Origin: Alphaproteobacteria bacterium
Lineage (GTDB): Bacteria; Pseudomonadota; Alphaproteobacteria; Micropepsales; Micropepsaceae
Assembly: GCA_028869725.1 (NCBI GenBank)
Contig: JAGWRJ010000423.1
Span: 1 to 8,508, forward strand
Direction of reading: 5' to 3'
DNA: 8,508 bases
Below are positions 5,701-8,508 of this stretch, piece after piece. The notes beneath the pieces are model-generated. The model made no database searches and was not told the DNA's origin. It saw nothing but the letters and a program-made list of their open reading frames with translations. The stretch's first letter is position 1. Every line of letters starts with the position of its first letter. Made by a program: the position numbers and the translations under genes.

Positions 5701-7959
5701 GCGCTCGACCGCTGCCCAGTCACGCCAAGCTCGGAGCGGCACACCCTCCCACGTCCAGGGTGACAGTTGCTGGCGACGACCGAACCAGCCTTCCTTCAAT
5801 AAATAAGCATCGATGGCCGGTCCAAGCTCTGCGGCCAAATCGCGTGGTGCGACGGGAGCGAAATCGGCGGTTGCGTGGGCGGGCGAGACCACCCAGCCGA
5901 GCTGGAAATGGCGCAGTTCCGGATCGATACCCGCGTGCTGCAGCTGGTGGTTGAGGCGATGGCGGTACCAGTTGTCCGCCTCTTGCAAGGGCAGTGGCAT
6001 TGTGGCGCGCAACGCTGCTGCGGTGAATGGCAGTGGGCCGTCCGGTCCCGGTACGCTGAAGAGCGGCGCTTCGCTGCGCAGGATGACCGCCGCCAGTGTC
6101 GCGCCCTCGCCACCTGAGTCGGCGATGTCGATCAGGCGATCCAGAAATGCGCGCAATTCCGTTGTCCACCGCGAGCCGGTTGCGGCCACGCGGACTTTGC
6201 GCAGAGGATCGACCTGTTTGTCGCGCAGGAGGATCAGGCCGTATTCGGGGATGACGTGGTCAAGATCGATGTCACCCAGCGCATTGACGGGCCGATGGCC
6301 TGTCGCCGCGCACAGGGCCGCGGCCAGAAAATCGCGGTGCCTTGCCCAGGCTTCGAGCTCGCTAGCGTCCTTACGATGGGGAAGCGAGCGACGGGCATGC
6401 AACAGCGCATCGGACCATGAGGCTGCTGCGGTGTCGGTGAGCACCAGGCGCGAGCCGAAGGAACGATCGGCCAGCGGCGGGTTCACGGGCACCGGGGATG
6501 CAAACCAGGCCGCGAGCCGCGGCGAGAGGGTCCGCCAGAGGTCCTCGACCCGGGCGCCTGCGTAATACGTAGGCGCCAGCGAGACGGAAAAACTATCGCT
6601 CAATGCGAGCTGGGCGGCTTCTGTGCCCAGGTTTCGCGCGAGGTGCATGGCAAGCACCCGTCGCAGCGGGCTCGCGCCGATGCCGGCTTCCGGCATCAGT
6701 CTTTTGATCGTATCGGCCAGCCGGTAGGGGCATGCGACCTCGAGCGACAGGCGGGGGAGTACGGGTCGACCGGCCACAGGCAGCGTCGGGCCGAGCCCTA
6801 GCAGCAGGGTGTAAAGAGCTTGCGGGATTGGCCATGGAATGGCGTCTGCAACCGGCTCAAGGTAGTCGGCCAATGCGGGTGTCGACTGGAAGGCGTTCGG
6901 CGGAGGGAGAATACGGCGCCAAAGGATGGGCCGGTCGATCGCGAGCGATTCGCGGTGCTCGAGGCTCGGCGTGTCACCCCAGGTGAGAGCGGCCAGATCG
7001 CTCTCGCGGATGCCGGTGGCCAGCGCAAGCGCGAATGCGGCGAAGGGCTCAGACGCTGGCCTCTCACCGATGGCTTGGTGTGACTTGGCTTCGCGCAAGG
7101 CAGCCGTGGCAAGGCGAATGATGATCGCCTCCGGAACCTGCTGCGCCTCCGGGCCGAGCAGATCGCCCTGACTGCCACGGAGCAGCGCGGCCGCCCGCGC
7201 CTTGCTACGCGCGATACGGGCGGGTGGAGGCGTTTCCCCCGACTCCAGCGCGTCCGTAAATTCGACTGCGACGCAAGTCGTGTCATCGGGTTCGGCCGTG
7301 GCCTGACTCTGGACCAGTATTTCTGGAGCTTCGATATCTGACACCAGAGTGAGGGGGCGCATCGCCTGACGCAGCGCAGCTGGATCGGCAAGTAGCCAGC
7401 TATCCAGACGATCACCTAGCCAGCGATTCCAAAGATCCTCAAAGCCCTTGTGTTCCCGCTTTCCTTGGGCCCTATGACTTTCGACGCGAAGTTTGATCTC
7501 AGGTACGGATCGGGCGTCGCCGAGCAAGCGGCGGATCTCGATTCGGTCCGGCGCGCCACGGACGAATTGAGCCAGCGCGTTGATTTCCTTCCGCTCGGCG
7601 ATGTCGCATCGCAGGGCCGCCTCGAGGAGAATGCCGAGCAGGATCCAGAGCGCTGTGGGTGGCGGCGACCTTTGCCGCTCAAAGTGCAGCAGCGCCACCG
7701 CGATGGGGTGGTCTTCGTGTGACCCATCGCCTTCATCTGACCCGTCACCGGTCAGATCAAGCCAAGGTCCCAAGGTGCGAAGCGTGCGGTCGAGGTGTAC
7801 CAAGACTGCACGATCGATGTGTGTCAGTCGATGATCGAGCCTTCGAAGGGCGGTTGCGGCAGGCGCGTCCCACGATGTGGGAAAGGGCCCCGAATCGATG
7901 CCATCAATGATCCCGAGAAGCTCGTGGAGTGGTGTCGTCTCGGGATCGGGCAGGCCCAT
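2704..7959 (-). CDS. Giant protein with three tyrosine-recombinase-like units
   Basis: This 1751-residue product is probably a DNA strand-exchange protein for a mobile element. Unit 1 (about 270-480) has ATGIRESDL with Arg318, SPLRR with Arg433, and TYYAG with Tyr465/466, but no clear catalytic Lys. Unit 2 (about 535-705) has ATGHRPVNALGDIDL with Arg556, a strand turn with Lys581, and NWYRH with Arg666, but LGW replaces LGH and Phe700 stands where the nucleophile is expected. A helical region (about 740-1080) and a Pro/Ser/Thr linker (about 1081-1105) follow. Unit 3 has a core-binding-like region (1110-1260), then SGIRPGSARGLLYGDL with Arg1324, Lys1358 in AKTDTSLGFVPL, YWLR with Arg1440, CHSGH with His1468, and SYI with Tyr1481. 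That is nearly a full active site, with Tyr in place of the first His of HxxR. A further domain (1530-1751) ends the protein. Ordinary integrases have 300-450 residues. The ATG at 7959 has AGGA 8 nt upstream. No frameshift is evident. Confidence 0.8.
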   Translation of the reverse strand: MGLPDPETTPLHELLGIIDGIDSGPFPTSWDAPAATALRRLDHRLTHIDRAVLVHLDRTLRTLGPWLDLTGDGSDEGDGSHEDHPIAVALLHFERQRSPPPTALWILLGILLEAALRCDIAERKEINALAQFVRGAPDRIEIRRLLGDARSVPEIKLRVESHRAQGKREHKGFEDLWNRWLGDRLDSWLLADPAALRQAMRPLTLVSDIEAPEILVQSQATAEPDDTTCVAVEFTDALESGETPPPARIARSKARAAALLRGSQGDLLGPEAQQVPEAIIIRLATAALREAKSHQAIGERPASEPFAAFALALATGIRESDLAALTWGDTPSLEHRESLAIDRPILWRRILPPPNAFQSTPALADYLEPVADAIPWPIPQALYTLLLGLGPTLPVAGRPVLPRLSLEVACPYRLADTIKRLMPEAGIGASPLRRVLAMHLARNLGTEAAQLALSDSFSVSLAPTYYAGARVEDLWRTLSPRLAAWFASPVPVNPPLADRSFGSRLVLTDTAAASWSDALLHARRSLPHRKDASELEAWARHRDFLAAALCAATGHRPVNALGDIDLDHVIPEYGLILLRDKQVDPLRKVRVAATGSRWTTELRAFLDRLIDIADSGGEGATLAAVILRSEAPLFSVPGPDGPLPFTAAALRATMPLPLQEADNWYRHRLNHQLQHAGIDPELRHFQLGWVVSPAHATADFAPVAPRDLAAELGPAIDAYLLKEGWFGRRQQLSPWTWEGVPLRAWRDWAAVEREHLQDHRTTLARLRLELKERGRAVREAILPRLAHAVHEFLPGLRLDTTRRRLVGPADGREIKVLEMTEDLCGLLADRVRQGDQHPAEALEAMITRIELVRLLKQSHRDGLTSGFIPRRPILSHTADPSPFIAGLGLAVRQVEQMRTRLLAQAKANHRDDLGDLATLGILLHSPYRNLAWARAAVSAAAKAVRAARPGDTLRVPAVLGTVAKPMAFSGLPALWLVRRGMETPGAHVPTEAHLATWVKRHLSPDDPSAEGKDLLEAVAATARAAGRLELSGPERLIMLEEVSLNGVSVERCLALEDDWPVRTLKDPATVLRDRPQALYESEGSATTSPATPKPEPGPSARGAPLSAAVPHRSLTDLFGLLNPDRFHRTLGLASDSRHGQKARLRTELLAFRDAVGARTNMGLLAGFALHLIVRGGPRRRGLEPRTIYDLVERFAKRLLDAAGRSAVLELTGAEIETTYATVLAATPRLTRAETREALQRFHGFLEETYQCDPLAWAALKSFAGPRLPSVDPGLFTDAEVEAVYEALVADVEGERTLADAAPDFQRLTELRLLLFVLLEASGIRPGSARGLLYGDLHLHGEGHDYLHLHRSGGFGSAKTDTSLGFVPLEGSLWTRARPWVLAWLAEEQTRLAPDSGWKTPLFAETRGEKRRFAKGILQGRHGELLRWASAEPKAKNYWLRKRRVTARHQAITELAPCRARDVHTALCHSGHAGIQTPLTSYIADVAVPLAHSLREGCSAPRASVLAVTALVAQPLDLAWIRAGKSHRSGRMGVVYARLKHAPARRPTRRYASPPPLRRLYDFLPRHIDAFARARHAGDGFEEAMLRVELSPRQGEALERAAEDLAVMRGDAPWPLPQLRYPRSLMHPARWLEGSEGLRAALDRSPSETLYQLADRWAATGHSDRLLVDPAGVVLPRTWSTADAIALLNQHGVDSDLIDLSMEGSFTTLRLRRPSGEFAKSGDVLTLMSALDWLLAMAWLHRRALSGAPQPP

Positions 7960-8016
7960 GGGCCCATCCTATTGCTGATGTCTTGGGTGATCAACGCCAG
8001 TGCTAGACATCTTACG

Positions 8017-8052
8017 GCTTGCATGGACCTTGTTGACCACGCTGATGCAAGC
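8017..8052. repeat. Inverted repeat upstream of the recombinase gene
   Basis: GCTTGCAT (8017-8024) and ATGCAAGC (8045-8052) are exact complements separated by 20 nt. They lie 58-93 bp upstream of the giant gene's ATG, where an operator or accessory recombinase site could sit. Arms of 8 bp can arise by chance in a window this size. Confidence 0.35.
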
Positions 8053-8099
8053 AGGCGCATCAAAGCGAAAGATCGATGACAAACATAGATTGCTTTGTA

Positions 8100-8112
8100 T
8101 ATCAAGTACTTA
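8100..8112 (+). promoter_or_regulatory. IHF-binding consensus
   Basis: TATCAAGTACTTA fits the integration host factor consensus WATCAANNNNTTR at every fixed position and is embedded in AT-rich DNA (about 8085-8145) containing a TATATATATA run. I expect only about 0.3 such sites by chance in the window. IHF commonly bends attachment sites for tyrosine recombinases, and this site lies about 140 bp from the start of the recombinase gene. Binding is inferred. Confidence 0.5.
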
Positions 8113-8150
8113 TGCTATATATATACGATTGATGCTTCCATTAAGGAATG

Positions 8151-8176
8151 CACTTAACGTGAATGAACGTTTAGTG
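8151..8176. repeat. 26-bp near-palindrome, possible recombination core or operator
   Basis: CACTTAACGT (8151-8160), a 6-bp centre GAATGA, and ACGTTTAGTG (8167-8176): the arms are complementary at 9 of 10 positions. Ten to eleven-bp arms around a 6-8 bp centre is the layout of tyrosine-recombinase core sites. It lies between the IHF consensus and the stop of the broken right-edge gene. A comparable palindrome could occur once or twice by chance in 8.5 kb, so its position matters more than its form. Confidence 0.4.
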
Positions 8177-8214
8177 GTGTACTTCAGATGTGCCATCCTC
8201 ATAATTTCCCGCCT

Positions 8215-8508
8215 CTAGCCACCACTCGCGCCACGCTCGCAGCGATCCTTTGAATCCCGCGCCGTTGCCTGCTCTCGGCGAGCGAGCCGGTATCGATCGC
8301 GCGCCTCGAGATACGCAATCATGCCGGCGTCTGGACGGCTAAATGGTTCCGTGTCCAATCCGTGCCCCCAATCCGTGCCCGACACGCTGCTTGGGCAGCG
8401 GAACGACCGCAGCACGGGCGGTGAACGGGTCGGACCTCGGCATCCCCGGGGTCACAGGGTTCGGTGACCCAACCGGTGACCATGCGCCCGCCGGTCGACG
8501 CTGCTGAC
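8215..8508 (-). pseudogene. 3' end of an unidentified gene, frameshifted by a 13-bp duplication
   Basis: From the right edge a minus-strand frame reads PVTPGMPRSDPFTARAAVVP, then LPKQRVGHGL, and stops at TAG 8339-8341. A second frame downstream reads DTEPFSRPDAGMIAYLEARD, then RYRLARREQATARDSKDRCE, and stops at TAG 8215-8217. The change of frame falls exactly at a perfect 13-bp tandem duplication (8355-8380). Removing one copy joins the two into one continuous 92-codon frame. I do not recognise the protein; the tail is strongly charged and helical. The true start may be outside the window, or at the ATG at 8443. A sequencing or assembly artefact in the duplication is the main alternative. Confidence 0.55.
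8355..8380. repeat. Exact 13-bp tandem duplication
   Basis: CCAATCCGTGCCC occurs at 8355-8367 and again, without a gap, at 8368-8380. Because 13 is not a multiple of three it shifts the frame of the overlapping minus-strand gene. The perfect identity suggests a recent slippage event or an artefact. Confidence 0.9.

Noticed and set aside
8095..8123. Plus-strand promoter-like TTGTAT-17-TATATA in the AT-rich gap
   Set aside because: No plus-strand gene follows it. AT-rich DNA easily mimics promoter hexamers, and the segment is better explained by the IHF site. I found no comparably good minus-strand promoter for the giant gene either.
8000..8218. Plus-strand 72-codon frame across the AT-rich gap
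   Set aside because: No ribosome binding site or recognisable sequence, and it crosses the regulatory-looking region and the stop of the opposite-strand gene.
8450..8481. Repeated GGTGACC/GGTCAC half-sites near the right edge
   Set aside because: The units are only 6-7 bp and lie inside the open frame of the partial right-edge gene. I see no reason to call an operator.

Overview
The window is high-GC DNA that reads like an accessory region of a proteobacterial chromosome. The HigB2/HigA toxin-antitoxin pair, a Gp49-type toxin remnant and an IHF-consensus site all fit a beta- or gammaproteobacterium. I cannot name the genus. All intact genes lie on the minus strand. The only plus-strand genes are toxin-antitoxin remnants.

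In minus-strand order, from the right edge: (1) 8215-8508 is the end of an unidentified gene whose frame is broken by an exact 13-bp tandem duplication. (2) 7960-8214 is a non-coding, locally AT-rich segment with a perfect IHF consensus and a 26-bp near-palindrome, which looks like a recombinase attachment or operator region. (3) 2704-7959 is one giant gene of 1751 codons. Its product has three successive tyrosine-recombinase-like catalytic blocks, of which only the third keeps a nearly complete active site. (4) 2035-2639 is a toxin-first higBA operon. A strong promoter in the 64-bp gap behind the giant gene places the transcript start at or next to the toxin's GTG codon.

(5) 1199-1864 holds the wreck of a second, plus-strand toxin-antitoxin module: a toxin lacking its N-terminus, an antitoxin cut after about 12 codons, and possibly the antitoxin's distal part further on. 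A 144-bp sequence, R2, sits inside the antitoxin. A diverged copy, R1 (about 77% identical over its core by hand count), lies at 972-1114 over the start of (6), a 271-codon gene of unknown function at 191-1006. Each copy carries a conserved GC-rich hairpin, and R1 supplies that gene's start codon. (7) 1-190 has no gene I can support, although the reading frame of gene 6 stays open for 35 codons past its stop.

I infer an integrative element, or one end of one. The giant recombinase would be the mobility protein, the IHF site plus palindrome its possible DNA target, and higBA a stabilising addiction module. The broken genes on both sides suggest repeated insertion and decay. No tRNA, rRNA, CRISPR array or known insertion sequence was seen.
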